A stretch of 64,000 bases of DNA from an uncultured Alistipes sp. (GTDB lineage: Bacteria > Bacteroidota > Bacteroidia > Bacteroidales > Rikenellaceae). The notes beneath the pieces were generated by a model. It saw nothing but the letters and a program-made list of their open reading frames with translations. It was not told where the DNA came from and searched no databases. The DNA is taken from positions 40,032 through 104,031 of the forward strand of contig CALBQR010000057.1 in NCBI GenBank assembly GCA_937899895.1. Reading direction: 5' to 3'. The translations under genes were made by a program, and so were the position numbers. Positions 41,494 to 49,646 of this stretch are shown here, piece by piece. Each line of letters starts with the position of its first letter. Position 1 is the first letter of the stretch.

Positions 41494-41649
41494 ATGGCAA
41501 AGAAAGTAGTTGCAACCCTGAAAACAGGTACTGGTAAGAACTTTACCAAGTGCATCAAGATGGTCAAGTCGGAGAAGACCGGCGCGTATATGTTCAAAGA
41601 GGGCATTATCGCTAACGATCAGGTGAAGGATTTCTTCGAGAAGAAATAA
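41494..41649 (+). CDS. DUF4295 family small basic protein
   Basis: A 51-aa open frame (ATG at 41494, stop at 41647) encoding MAKKVVATLKTGTGKNF at the N-terminus and IIANDQVKDFFEKK at the end. It begins 8 bp after rpmG. Proteins of this type follow rpmB-rpmG in Bacteroidetes and are likely ribosome-associated; this is established for location, not for function. It is followed by a strong terminator. Confidence 0.9.
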   Translation: MAKKVVATLKTGTGKNFTKCIKMVKSEKTGAYMFKEGIIANDQVKDFFEKK

Positions 41650-41700
41650 TCTTGCACCACTGACCATTCAAAATTGGAGTTGTAAGGCTCACGCCTTCAA

Positions 41701-41741
41701 CACAAAAACGCAGACCTCATCGGCCTGCGTTTTTGTGTTAT
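41701..41741. terminator. Bidirectional terminator
   Basis: CACAAAAACGCAG and CTGCGTTTTTGTG form a perfect 13-bp stem between the convergent ribosomal and lipoprotein genes. Confidence 0.92.
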
Positions 41742-41759
41742 AAGTAGGTAGAGGAAAGA

Positions 41760-42164
41760 CTACTTATCAAATGCGAGCATCCACTTATCTTCAATCTTTA
41801 CCAGCTTAATATCTTCGTTCTTCTCCGAGCCATCGCCATAAACAACTTTGAGCTGAACATTAGCCGTATTGCCGTCCTCGCTGATGGTTTCACTCGTAGC
41901 CTCGACACTCTTTACGCCGCCCTTCTGTTCCATCTGGGGTGCAGCCTTCTCCTTGTACAGAGAGATAATCATCGCTTTACCCTCGGCAATCTCTTCGGGA
42001 TCGGTAGTGTCATAGTGGATAGCATTAGCAAATGCCTCATAGTCGCCATTGACTACACACTGATAGTACTCAACCGCTGCATCGCTCGGTGTAGCAGGCG
42101 CACCTGCGCAAGATACCATAAACATCGCTACGGCAACTGCGAGAATTGAAAGAATCTTCTTCAT
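41760..42164 (-). CDS. DUF4878-type lipoprotein
   Basis: A 134-aa lipoprotein (signal MKKILSILAVAVAMFMVSC). The mature part has the SnoaL/NTF2-like pattern of DUF4878: PSDAAVEYYQCVVNGDYEAF, a helical stretch, then beta strands TANVQLKVVYGDGS and DIKLVKIEDKWML. Function unknown; the fold is a small cone-shaped domain used for ligand binding elsewhere. It lies 13 bp after the YiiX-like gene and is co-transcribed with it. Confidence 0.85.
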   Translation of the reverse strand: MKKILSILAVAVAMFMVSCAGAPATPSDAAVEYYQCVVNGDYEAFANAIHYDTTDPEEIAEGKAMIISLYKEKAAPQMEQKGGVKSVEATSETISEDGNTANVQLKVVYGDGSEKNEDIKLVKIEDKWMLAFDK

Positions 42165-42177
42165 AATCGTAAAGTTT

Positions 42178-42801
42178 TTAGAATGAATAAATATGGGTTA
42201 GTTGTTTGTTTTTGGTTAAGTCCGAGGGCATAATATAGTCGCCCGTCATACTTGGGAAATTAACGTGTGTGCGTCGGCCCTCACTGATCGAAAGTCCGCT
42301 TTGCGCAAAGAGATACTCGATCAACTCGGTGCAATAAAGTTCGGTCGTATCTTCGGCATTATAATCGTGATCAAAGCGTCGTTTTTCGGCACTTAATCGG
42401 CGGGCGTGAGCGACTGCCACCTCGATCTGTTCGGGCGCGACATTGACACGATATACCGCGCCATTACCCGCCCGCATTTGGTCGAAAAACGACTCAATAG
42501 GTTCGCTCTTCACTCGATCGAAATCGCCCTCAAATTCGCGTTCGTCGGGCACGGCGTGGATCACGTGCCACGCGCCATCGACCTTAACGGCAATGCCCAC
42601 GTGCGAAAACCTCCCTTCGTCGTCCGTCGCCACCACCGCGCGTCCCAGCACACCAATACCTCGACGAAAGAGCAGATCGCCCTCACGAAGCTCACGTTGC
42701 AACAACTCGAAATCGGCCTTGGAGCCGCCTCTCGCGCCACTGCACCCACCGAAAGTCGCCACTGCGACCAGCCATAGAGTGATGATTTTGAGCACTTTCA
42801 T
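42178..42801 (-). CDS. YiiX/YebB-like NlpC/P60-superfamily cysteine hydrolase, lipoprotein
   Basis: A 207-aa lipoprotein (MKVLKIITLWLVAVATFGGC). The permuted papain-like pattern of YiiX/YebB-type hydrolases is present: LREGDLLFRRG, then FSHVGIAV (catalytic His) and, towards the C-terminus, ELYCTELIEYLF (catalytic Cys). Such enzymes hydrolyse amide or ester bonds in lipids or peptides; substrate unknown. The promoter -7 box lies 3 nt before the ATG, pointing to a leaderless message. It is followed by the DUF4878 lipoprotein gene. Confidence 0.87.
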   Translation of the reverse strand: MKVLKIITLWLVAVATFGGCSGARGGSKADFELLQRELREGDLLFRRGIGVLGRAVVATDDEGRFSHVGIAVKVDGAWHVIHAVPDEREFEGDFDRVKSEPIESFFDQMRAGNGAVYRVNVAPEQIEVAVAHARRLSAEKRRFDHDYNAEDTTELYCTELIEYLFAQSGLSISEGRRTHVNFPSMTGDYIMPSDLTKNKQLTHIYSF

Positions 42802-42804
42802 TCA

Positions 42805-42836
42805 CAAATATAGTAATCGAAAAGATTAAAAGCAAT
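42805..42836 (-). promoter_or_regulatory. Promoter for the YiiX-like gene, leaderless layout
   Basis: Minus strand ATTG (42833-42836), 20 bp spacer, TATATTTG (42805-42812), then TGA and the ATG at 42801. The start point must lie at or near the A of the start codon. Confidence 0.7.
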
Positions 42837-42846
42837 AGTACGCACA

Positions 42847-42886
42847 AAAAAAGAGAGTCGCACCGAAAAGTGCAACCCTCTTTTTC
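42847..42886 (-). terminator. Terminator of rimP-nusA-infB
   Basis: On the minus strand AAAAAGAGGGTTGCAC and GTGCGACTCTCTTTTT pair with two small mismatches around TTTTCG, followed by a T-run. Confidence 0.75.
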
Positions 42887-42902
42887 GGATATAGAAATCG
42901 GC

Positions 42903-45665
42903 TTACTTGCGCTTAACCTCAACCTGCTCGTAGCCCTCGACGATATCGCCTACGCGAATATCGTTGAAGCTCTCGATGTTAAGACCGCACTCCATACCGT
43001 TGGTAACCTCCTTAACGTCGTCCTTGTAACGCTTCAACGAGCCCAGACGACCCGTATAGATCACAATACCGTCGCGGATCACGCGGATCGACGTGTTACG
43101 GGTAATCTTACCCTCACGAACGATACAGCCCGCAATAGTACCAACCTTCGAGATCTTGAAGGTTTCGAGCACCTCAACCGAGCATACGATCTCCTCCTTC
43201 ATAACGGGCTCCAACATACCCTCGATTGCATCCTTGATATCGTTGATCGCGTCGTAGATGATCGAATACATACGGATCTCGATCTCCTCCGACTCGGCCA
43301 GACGGCGTGCGCCTGCCGAAGGACGAACCTGGAAACCGACGATAATCGCGTTCGATGCAGCTGCCAACAGAACATCCGACTCCGAAATCTGACCTACGGC
43401 CGAGTGGATAACATTCACCTGAACCTCCTCCTTCGAGAGCTTGATCAGCGAGCCTGTCATTGCCTCTACCGAGCCATCCACATCACCCTTAACGATGATA
43501 TTCAACTCCTTAAACGAGCCGATTGCGATACGGCGGCCGATCTCATCCAGCGTTACGTGCTTCTGGGTCATAATACCTTGCATACGCTGCAACTGCTCAC
43601 GCTTATTAGCGATTTCGCGTGCCGAACGATCGTCCTCCATCACATTGAACGTATCGCCCGACGCGGGAGCACCATTCAGACCCAACACCTGAACGGGGGT
43701 CGAGGGAGGTGCCTCATTGACCTTCTGACCACGCTCGTTGAACATAGCCTTCACACGACCCGAATGGATACCCGACAACATCACATCGCCCACGCGCAAC
43801 GTACCATTCTGCACAAGCAGCGTCGCTACGTAACCGCGACCCTTATCCAGCGTCGATTCGATTACGGTACCCGTTGCACGACGGTCGGGATTGGCCTTCA
43901 ACTCCAACAGCTCGGCCTCCAAAAGTACCTTTTCGAGAAGTTTATCGAGGTTCAGGCCCTTCTTCGCCGAAACCTCCTGGCACTGATACTTACCGCCCCA
44001 ATCCTCGACCAGATAGTTCATATTAGCCAACTGCTCCTTGATATGATCGGGATTTGCTGCGGGTTTATCAATCTTATTGATAGCGAATACGATAGGCACA
44101 CCTGCTGCCGAAGCGTGGTTGATTGCCTCAACCGTCTGCGGCATCACGTGGTCGTCAGCCGCAACGATGATAATCGCAACGTCGGTAACCTTCGCACCAC
44201 GCGCACGCATTGCAGTAAATGCCTCGTGGCCGGGGGTGTCGAGGAAGGTGATCTTCTGGCCATTCAGCTCAACGCTATATGCACCGATGTGCTGCGTAAT
44301 ACCGCCGGCCTCACCCTCGATGACGTTGGTCTTACGGATATTATCCAGCAACGAGGTCTTACCGTGGTCAACGTGGCCCATCACAACAACGATCGGCGGA
44401 CGCGAGATCAACTCCTCGTCCGAATCGCCCTCATCCTCGATGGCCTCCTGAATCTCAACCGAGACGAACTCGACGGTAAAACCGAACTCCTCGGCTACGA
44501 CAACCAAAGCCTCTGCATCCAGACGCTGGTTGATCGATACCATCAGACCGAGGTTCATACAGGCCATAATGACCTCATTGACCGAGACGTTCATCATCGT
44601 AGCCAACTCGCTGACGGTTACGAATTCCGTAACCTTCAATACCGAGCGTTCCATCTCCTGACGCTCCATCTCCTCGTTCATCTTGGCCGAAACAGCCTCG
44701 CGCTTCTCCTTGCGGTACTTCGCACCCTTGCTCTTCGAGTTCTTGGCCGTCAGACGTGCCAAAGTATCCTTAACCTGCTTTGCTACCTCCTCATCGCTAA
44801 CTTCGGGGCGAACGACAGGTTTGGGTGCAGGCTTCTGCTTGTTCTTCTTCTTTTTGCCACCCTGCTGCGCTGCCGCCTGCTGTTGCTGCTGTGCGGCATT
44901 CTGCTGCTTGGGCTGGTTGTTATTATTGGGCTTGCCGCCATTTGCGGGCTTCTGCTGGCCACCCTGCTGCTTGGTAATGTCGACCTTGTCCTTGGTGATA
45001 CGCTTACGCTTGGGATGACGGCCACCAGGCTGGAACTGCGAAACGTCGATCGTGCCGATGACATTCGGACCCGAAAGCTGCGAGCTCTGCGGACGGAAGA
45101 TATCATCACGGCTCTCGGCCAGACGCTCATCGTAGGTCTTCGTCTGGATATCCGACTGCACGGGCTTTGCCTCAACCTTGGGGGCAGGGGAAGGTGCCGC
45201 AGCAGGCTTCTCAACGGGCTTTGCAGCGGGCTTCTCGACTGGCTTCGGAGCAGGGGCGGGTTTCGGTGCAGGAGCAGGGGTCGCAGCAGGCTTCGCGCTC
45301 TTATTGCCACCCAGATCAATCGTACCCAAAATCTTCGGGCCCATTGCCTTAACCTCATCCTTAACCGAGATGCTCTTACTCTTAATTACAACCTCTTCTT
45401 TATACTCCTCTTCACTCTTCTTCTGGTTAAGCGATACGGCCGAAGGTTTCTGTGAGATGCGCTCGCGTACATCACCGCGCGGATTACCGCCACGGTTAGC
45501 ACCAAACTCCTTTTCAAGCAGGGCATACATCTGCGAATCGATCAGCGTATTGGGAGTACTGTCGATCTTAATGCCCTTCTTATCGAGAAATTCGGCTATG
45601 CTGCTTACACCAACCTTGAACTCTCTCGCAACCTGATTGAGTCTTAGTTTTCGTTCGTTTGACAT
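42903..45665 (-). CDS. infB: Translation initiation factor IF-2
   Basis: A 920-aa GTPase that brings fMet-tRNA to the ribosome. The N-terminal IF2-N helix domain (RLNQVAREFKVGVSSIAEFL) precedes a long Pro/Ala/Lys and then Gln-rich linker (about 95-290). A second IF2-N module follows, and the GTPase domain starts near residue 426 (GHVDHGKTSLLD, DTPGHEAF, NKIDK), followed by the C1/C2 domains. Third gene of the rimP-nusA-infB operon, 71 bp after nusA, closed by a terminator. Confidence 0.98.
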   Translation of the reverse strand: MSNERKLRLNQVAREFKVGVSSIAEFLDKKGIKIDSTPNTLIDSQMYALLEKEFGANRGGNPRGDVRERISQKPSAVSLNQKKSEEEYKEEVVIKSKSISVKDEVKAMGPKILGTIDLGGNKSAKPAATPAPAPKPAPAPKPVEKPAAKPVEKPAAAPSPAPKVEAKPVQSDIQTKTYDERLAESRDDIFRPQSSQLSGPNVIGTIDVSQFQPGGRHPKRKRITKDKVDITKQQGGQQKPANGGKPNNNNQPKQQNAAQQQQQAAAQQGGKKKKNKQKPAPKPVVRPEVSDEEVAKQVKDTLARLTAKNSKSKGAKYRKEKREAVSAKMNEEMERQEMERSVLKVTEFVTVSELATMMNVSVNEVIMACMNLGLMVSINQRLDAEALVVVAEEFGFTVEFVSVEIQEAIEDEGDSDEELISRPPIVVVMGHVDHGKTSLLDNIRKTNVIEGEAGGITQHIGAYSVELNGQKITFLDTPGHEAFTAMRARGAKVTDVAIIIVAADDHVMPQTVEAINHASAAGVPIVFAINKIDKPAANPDHIKEQLANMNYLVEDWGGKYQCQEVSAKKGLNLDKLLEKVLLEAELLELKANPDRRATGTVIESTLDKGRGYVATLLVQNGTLRVGDVMLSGIHSGRVKAMFNERGQKVNEAPPSTPVQVLGLNGAPASGDTFNVMEDDRSAREIANKREQLQRMQGIMTQKHVTLDEIGRRIAIGSFKELNIIVKGDVDGSVEAMTGSLIKLSKEEVQVNVIHSAVGQISESDVLLAAASNAIIVGFQVRPSAGARRLAESEEIEIRMYSIIYDAINDIKDAIEGMLEPVMKEEIVCSVEVLETFKISKVGTIAGCIVREGKITRNTSIRVIRDGIVIYTGRLGSLKRYKDDVKEVTNGMECGLNIESFNDIRVGDIVEGYEQVEVKRK

Positions 45666-45736
45666 AGTGTGTCGTTTAATAAAAGATTTACAAATAAATG
45701 ATTAAAGTAGTAAAGATTTAGCTTGTAAATCTTTCG

Positions 45737-46966
45737 TTATTCAAATTCAGCACGGAGAATTGCAACTACCTCCTTGGCAGTATCCTCCTCCAAATCGGCG
45801 CGGCGAGCAATCTCATCAATCGGCAGTGCAATTACGCTCTTCGCAGTATCGCAACCGATATTCTTCAACGACTCGATAATCCACGGCTCGATCTCGTCAG
45901 CAAACTCGTTCAGATCAACATCCTCCTCCTCAATCTCACGGAAGACATCAACCGAGTAACCCGTAAGCATTGCTGCCAGACGGATATTCAAACCACCCTT
46001 GCCGATAGCCAGCGATACCTGATCGGGCTGCAAATATACCGATGCGACCTTTGCTGCCTCGTCGATGGTGATGGTCGAGATCTTAGCAGGATTCAGCGCG
46101 CGCTGGATCATCAGCTGGGTATTGGTGGTGTAGTTCACAACGTCGATATTCTCGTTGCGAAGCTCCTTCACGATCGAGTAGATACGCGAGCCCTTAACAC
46201 CCACGCAAGCGCCTACGGGGTCGATACGCTCGTCGTACGACTCAACGGCCACCTTTGCACGCTCACCGGGGATACGAACGATCTTCTTGATGGTGATCAG
46301 GCCATCGTAGATTTCGGGTACCTCCTGCTCGAACAGGCGCTCCAAGAACTCGTTAGCGGTACGCGAAAGGATGATCTTCGGAGTGTTGTTGATCATCTCT
46401 ACGCGCGAAACGATTGCGCGAATGGTATCGCCCTTGCGGAAGAAGTCGTTGGGAATCTGCTCGCTCTTGGGCAGCAACAACTCATTGTCCTCATCATCGA
46501 GTACCAGAATCTCCTTCTTCCAAACCTGATAAACCTCACCGGTGATGATCTCGCCCACCTTCTCCGAATACTTCTCGTAGAGGTTTGCCTTCTCCAAGTC
46601 GAGGATACGCGATGCCAGATTCTGGCGCAGCGACAACACGGTACGACGACCAAACGAGTTGAGTTTGATCTCATCGGCATACTCATCACCAACCTCATAG
46701 GTCGGGTCGATCTGCTTTGCCTCGCTAACCGAGATCTGCATATTGGGATTCTCAACCTCGCCATCGGCTACAATGGTACGGTTACGCCAAATTTCGAGGT
46801 CGCCCTTTTCAGGGTTGATAATAACGTCGAAATTCTCATCCGTATCGTACTGCTTCTGCAATGCGTGGCGGAATACATCCTCCAAAACACCAATCATAGT
46901 GCTTTTGTCGATGTTTTTAAGCTCTTTGAACTCTGCAAAGTTGCTTATCAAATTCAGATTGTCCAT
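45737..46966 (-). CDS. nusA: Transcription termination/antitermination factor NusA
   Basis: A 409-aa RNA polymerase-binding factor. N-terminal domain (about 1-130), S1 domain (about 135-205: GEIITGEVYQVWKKEILVLDDEDNELLLP split around 150), then two KH domains (PGERAKVAVESYDERIDPVGACVG, SLAIGKGGLNIRLAAMLTG). An acidic, short C-terminal helix-hairpin segment replaces the AR repeats of E. coli, as is normal outside gamma-proteobacteria. It lies 25 bp after rimP. Confidence 0.98.
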   Translation of the reverse strand: MDNLNLISNFAEFKELKNIDKSTMIGVLEDVFRHALQKQYDTDENFDVIINPEKGDLEIWRNRTIVADGEVENPNMQISVSEAKQIDPTYEVGDEYADEIKLNSFGRRTVLSLRQNLASRILDLEKANLYEKYSEKVGEIITGEVYQVWKKEILVLDDEDNELLLPKSEQIPNDFFRKGDTIRAIVSRVEMINNTPKIILSRTANEFLERLFEQEVPEIYDGLITIKKIVRIPGERAKVAVESYDERIDPVGACVGVKGSRIYSIVKELRNENIDVVNYTTNTQLMIQRALNPAKISTITIDEAAKVASVYLQPDQVSLAIGKGGLNIRLAAMLTGYSVDVFREIEEEDVDLNEFADEIEPWIIESLKNIGCDTAKSVIALPIDEIARRADLEEDTAKEVVAILRAEFE

Positions 46967-46991
46967 CTTGTTTTGCTTTTATATTTTGTTG

Positions 46992-47459
46992 TTATTTATA
47001 ATCGAGATACTCTTTGGTCCACTTAACCTCGGTCAGCGGGTAGCTATTGACAACCGTAACCAGCTGCTTGCGCTTCTTACCCTCGACCGTCTGCTTCTCC
47101 TCATACGAGAGAGTGATCGATTCGGGCGTTGCTTCGGTAAGCGTAGCCAAAATCTTCGTACCACTGACAAGCAACACCTCCACAGGGCGACCGACCAACT
47201 TCTGATATTGGCGATAGACCTTCAACGGCGAGCCGATACCTGCCGAAGCAACCATCAGCGAAAAATCCTCCACGTCGCGATCAAACTGCTCGTTGATGGC
47301 GCGACTCAACTCAACGCACGCATCAATGGCAACCGACGTATCGCTGTCGATAATCAGTTCCACCTCATTGGCGTTGTTACACGTACAATCTACCACGTAC
47401 ATATCGCTACCTTCGAGCAACTGCGCGGCAATTTCAACTATTTTACTGCAATCAATCAT
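46992..47459 (-). CDS. rimP: Ribosome maturation factor RimP
   Basis: A 155-aa factor for 30S subunit maturation. The start at 47459 (MIDCSKIVEIAAQL) follows a purine-rich GAGAGGAG; the longer in-frame extension would encode Arg-rich sequence typical of a noncoding leader and is rejected. DFSLMVASAGIGSPLKVYRQYQKLVGR corresponds to the conserved EVSSPG(L)-R region of RimP, followed by the C-terminal SH3-like domain. First gene of rimP-nusA-infB. Confidence 0.93.
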   Translation of the reverse strand: MIDCSKIVEIAAQLLEGSDMYVVDCTCNNANEVELIIDSDTSVAIDACVELSRAINEQFDRDVEDFSLMVASAGIGSPLKVYRQYQKLVGRPVEVLLVSGTKILATLTEATPESITLSYEEKQTVEGKKRKQLVTVVNSYPLTEVKWTKEYLDYK

Positions 47460-47577
47460 ATCTTCACTCCTCTCTTTCGGATTCGGGATTCGGTTATCGA
47501 AATGGTTATTTATCAATCTATTGCCACACCCGAAACGGCATCGACGGCCAACAATCAGTGGGCTATATCTACGAAAC

Positions 47578-47597
47578 GAGGGGACTCTCGTCCCCTC
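47578..47597 (-). promoter_or_regulatory. GC-rich hairpin in the rimP-nusA-infB leader
   Basis: GAGGGGAC-GAGA-GTCCCCTC (minus strand) is a perfect 8-bp hairpin with a GNRA loop near the start of a leader of about 150 nt. No T-run follows, so it is not an ordinary terminator; it may stabilise the message or bind a factor. Confidence 0.55.
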
Positions 47598-47616
47598 TTC
47601 GTTCACTTATTCGGTG

Positions 47617-47648
47617 CAAATATAGTACTTATTTACAATAAGAGCAAA
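47617..47648 (-). promoter_or_regulatory. Promoter for rimP-nusA-infB
   Basis: Minus strand TTTG (47645-47648), 20 bp spacer, TATATTTG (47617-47624). Confidence 0.8.
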
Positions 47649-47671
47649 TTTTTTGCCCTATTTTTCAATAT

Positions 47672-48448
47672 TTACTCGCTCTTTTTCGCTGATTGCCACA
47701 GATTTTCCATCTCTTCGAGAGTCAGATCGCCCAACTCGCGGCCCTGCTCGGCCGCCCCTTTCTCGATACAACCAAAGCGGTGGATAAATTTGCGGTTGGT
47801 TCTCTCCAAAGCCTGCTCCGGATCAATACCGTACAGGCGCGATGCGTTGATCAGCGCAAAGAACAGATCGCCAAACTCGCTCTCCAAAGCCTCGTGGTCC
47901 TTGTTGTCGATCTCGGTCTGAACCTCGCCAATCTCCTCCTGCACCTTGGCCCAAACATCTTCGCGCTTCTCCCAATCGAAGCCGACCGATGCCGCCTTTT
48001 CACCTACACGATAAGCCTTTACCATCGAGGGCAGACTGCGCGGCACACCACCCAACAGACCTCCTGCACGCTTCTTTTTGCGCAATTTCAGCAGTTCCCA
48101 ATTCTGCTTAACCTCTTCGGGCGTATCAGCGTGAATGTCGCCAAAGACGTGCGGGTGGCGATAGATCAACTTATCGCACAACGCATCGGCCACCGTTCCG
48201 ATGTCGAAAAGTCCCTGTTCATCGCCCATCTTCGAGTAGAAGGCGACGTGCAACAACAGATCGCCAATCTCCTCCTTGACATTCTCCATATTGCCATCGG
48301 TAATAGCATCGACCAACTCGTATGCCTCTTCGATAGTATTGCTACGCAACGACTCGAAGGTCTGCTTACGATCCCACGGGCACTTCTCGCGCAACTCGTC
48401 TAATACTTCCAGCAATCGGCCAACCGACTGCAAACGCTTATCTTCCAT
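47672..48448 (-). CDS. mazG: Nucleoside triphosphate pyrophosphohydrolase MazG
   Basis: A 258-aa all-alpha NTP pyrophosphatase (NTP to NMP plus PPi) thought to limit damaged or stress-related nucleotides. The start at 48448 (MEDKRLQSVGRLLEVLD) is chosen because the promoter lies upstream of it and the extension is Cys/Arg-rich. Two MazG repeats are present, with EEAYELVDAI and EEIGDLLLHVAFYSKM in the first and QEEIGEVQTE and EFGDLFFALIN in the second. Single gene; rimP follows on the same strand with its own promoter. Confidence 0.95.
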   Translation of the reverse strand: MEDKRLQSVGRLLEVLDELREKCPWDRKQTFESLRSNTIEEAYELVDAITDGNMENVKEEIGDLLLHVAFYSKMGDEQGLFDIGTVADALCDKLIYRHPHVFGDIHADTPEEVKQNWELLKLRKKKRAGGLLGGVPRSLPSMVKAYRVGEKAASVGFDWEKREDVWAKVQEEIGEVQTEIDNKDHEALESEFGDLFFALINASRLYGIDPEQALERTNRKFIHRFGCIEKGAAEQGRELGDLTLEEMENLWQSAKKSE

Positions 48449-48514
48449 ATCTTTTTGTTTGAGTTTTTCGACAATTAATCTTCGCAATCTCCCGCATTTC
48501 GGGCAACTGCTCTG

Positions 48515-48522
48515 CAAAGGTA
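48515..48522 (-). promoter_or_regulatory. Promoter -7 element for mazG
   Basis: Minus strand TACCTTTG with a leader of about 60 nt. The rest of the 375-bp gap up to the VWA gene (48448-48823) is AT-rich and shows no gene; a weak TAACTTCG at 48782-48789 may serve the VWA gene. Confidence 0.68.
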
Positions 48523-48822
48523 TGATTTTCCGCAGAAATTACGTCTTCATAATCAGAAATAATTCAGCAATCGCACCCCGACAGGCTCCGGCTATCCTCA
48601 ATAGACCACGATATAAACATTCAAAAAAACGAAGTGCATTGCGAAAAGGCCAAACGACAAAAACCGAAAATCTTACAATATTTCGCTGAAAATACAATAT
48701 TCACTCCTGAAAAAATGTCAATCTCCGCTCGTTTTTGAAGCTTTTTGCTCTAAAAATCGAACAAAATAACAAAATTGTTCTTAACTTCGCATTATTCACA
48801 TCAACTTAAACTATATTACATA

Positions 48823-49644
48823 ATGGCTAACTACCAAGCAACAATCAATAGCCGTAACCGTACCGCATTTGTGATATTGCTCGACCGATCGGGTTCGATG
48901 GCCGAGAAGATTACATTTAACGGACAATTCGTATCCAAAGCCGAGGCTCTGGCCGAGGTCGCGAATCGACTGATCTTCGAGTTGCTATGTCGCGCACGAC
49001 GCAGCAACGGCGTAAGAAATTACTTCGATATCGCTCTGATCGGATATGCCGGCGATCAACTCTCGCCCGTCATCGGTCAAAGCAAAAGTTTTATTCCAAT
49101 TACCGAGTTTGGGAAGTTGGCGCAGCCCGATTTTGCCGCACCAAATTTTGCTCTGCCACGTTGGATCACACCCGCGGCCGAAGGCTCGACGCCTATGTTT
49201 GAGGCTCTGCTCGAAGCGACCGAAATGGTCGAAGAGTGGTGCGCCCGTCCCGAAAATGCACAGAGTTATCCGCCCACAATATTCAACATAACCGACGGTG
49301 AAGCCTCGGATGGCGATCACGCCGATATTACCGAAATTTGCGACCGTCTGCGCAGCTGTTCAACCGCCGACGGTAACGCTCTGCTTATCAATATCCATTT
49401 GGCAACAAGTGCCGATCAACGTTCGATACTCTTCCCCGCATCTATGCAGGAGCTGGGTGAAAACTATTACGCACGACTGCTCTATGAGTGCGCCAGCGAG
49501 ATGCCTGCAAACTATGCACCGGCCATTGCGTCGCTACGCGGTGAGAGTGTCGCCACGCGCTATCGCGGAATGAGCTTTAATACCTCGATCGGCGAGGTGA
49601 TTGCAATGATGAATATCGGGTCAATAAGCCTAAATGTCATTTAA
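48823..49644 (+). CDS. VWA-domain (TerY-like) protein
   Basis: A 273-aa soluble protein. The start at 48823 (MANYQATINSRNRTAFVILL) is preferred over an upstream in-frame Met. The von Willebrand A fold has a full MIDAS site: DRSGS (Asp21, Ser23, Ser25), Thr123 in EGSTPM and Asp158 in NITDGE. No signal peptide or membrane segment, so it is cytoplasmic, like TerY-type VWA proteins that work with kinases and PP2C phosphatases. The pseudokinase-WG gene follows after 2 bp, so the two are coupled. No phosphatase gene lies in the window. Confidence 0.85.
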   Translation: MANYQATINSRNRTAFVILLDRSGSMAEKITFNGQFVSKAEALAEVANRLIFELLCRARRSNGVRNYFDIALIGYAGDQLSPVIGQSKSFIPITEFGKLAQPDFAAPNFALPRWITPAAEGSTPMFEALLEATEMVEEWCARPENAQSYPPTIFNITDGEASDGDHADITEICDRLRSCSTADGNALLINIHLATSADQRSILFPASMQELGENYYARLLYECASEMPANYAPAIASLRGESVATRYRGMSFNTSIGEVIAMMNIGSISLNVI

Positions 49645-49646
49645 CG

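Noticed and set aside
42870..45455. Open frame of 861 codons on the plus strand opposite infB
   Set aside because: It mirrors infB codons, shows no domain pattern and has a Leu/Arg/His-rich composition typical of antisense frames in GC-rich genes.
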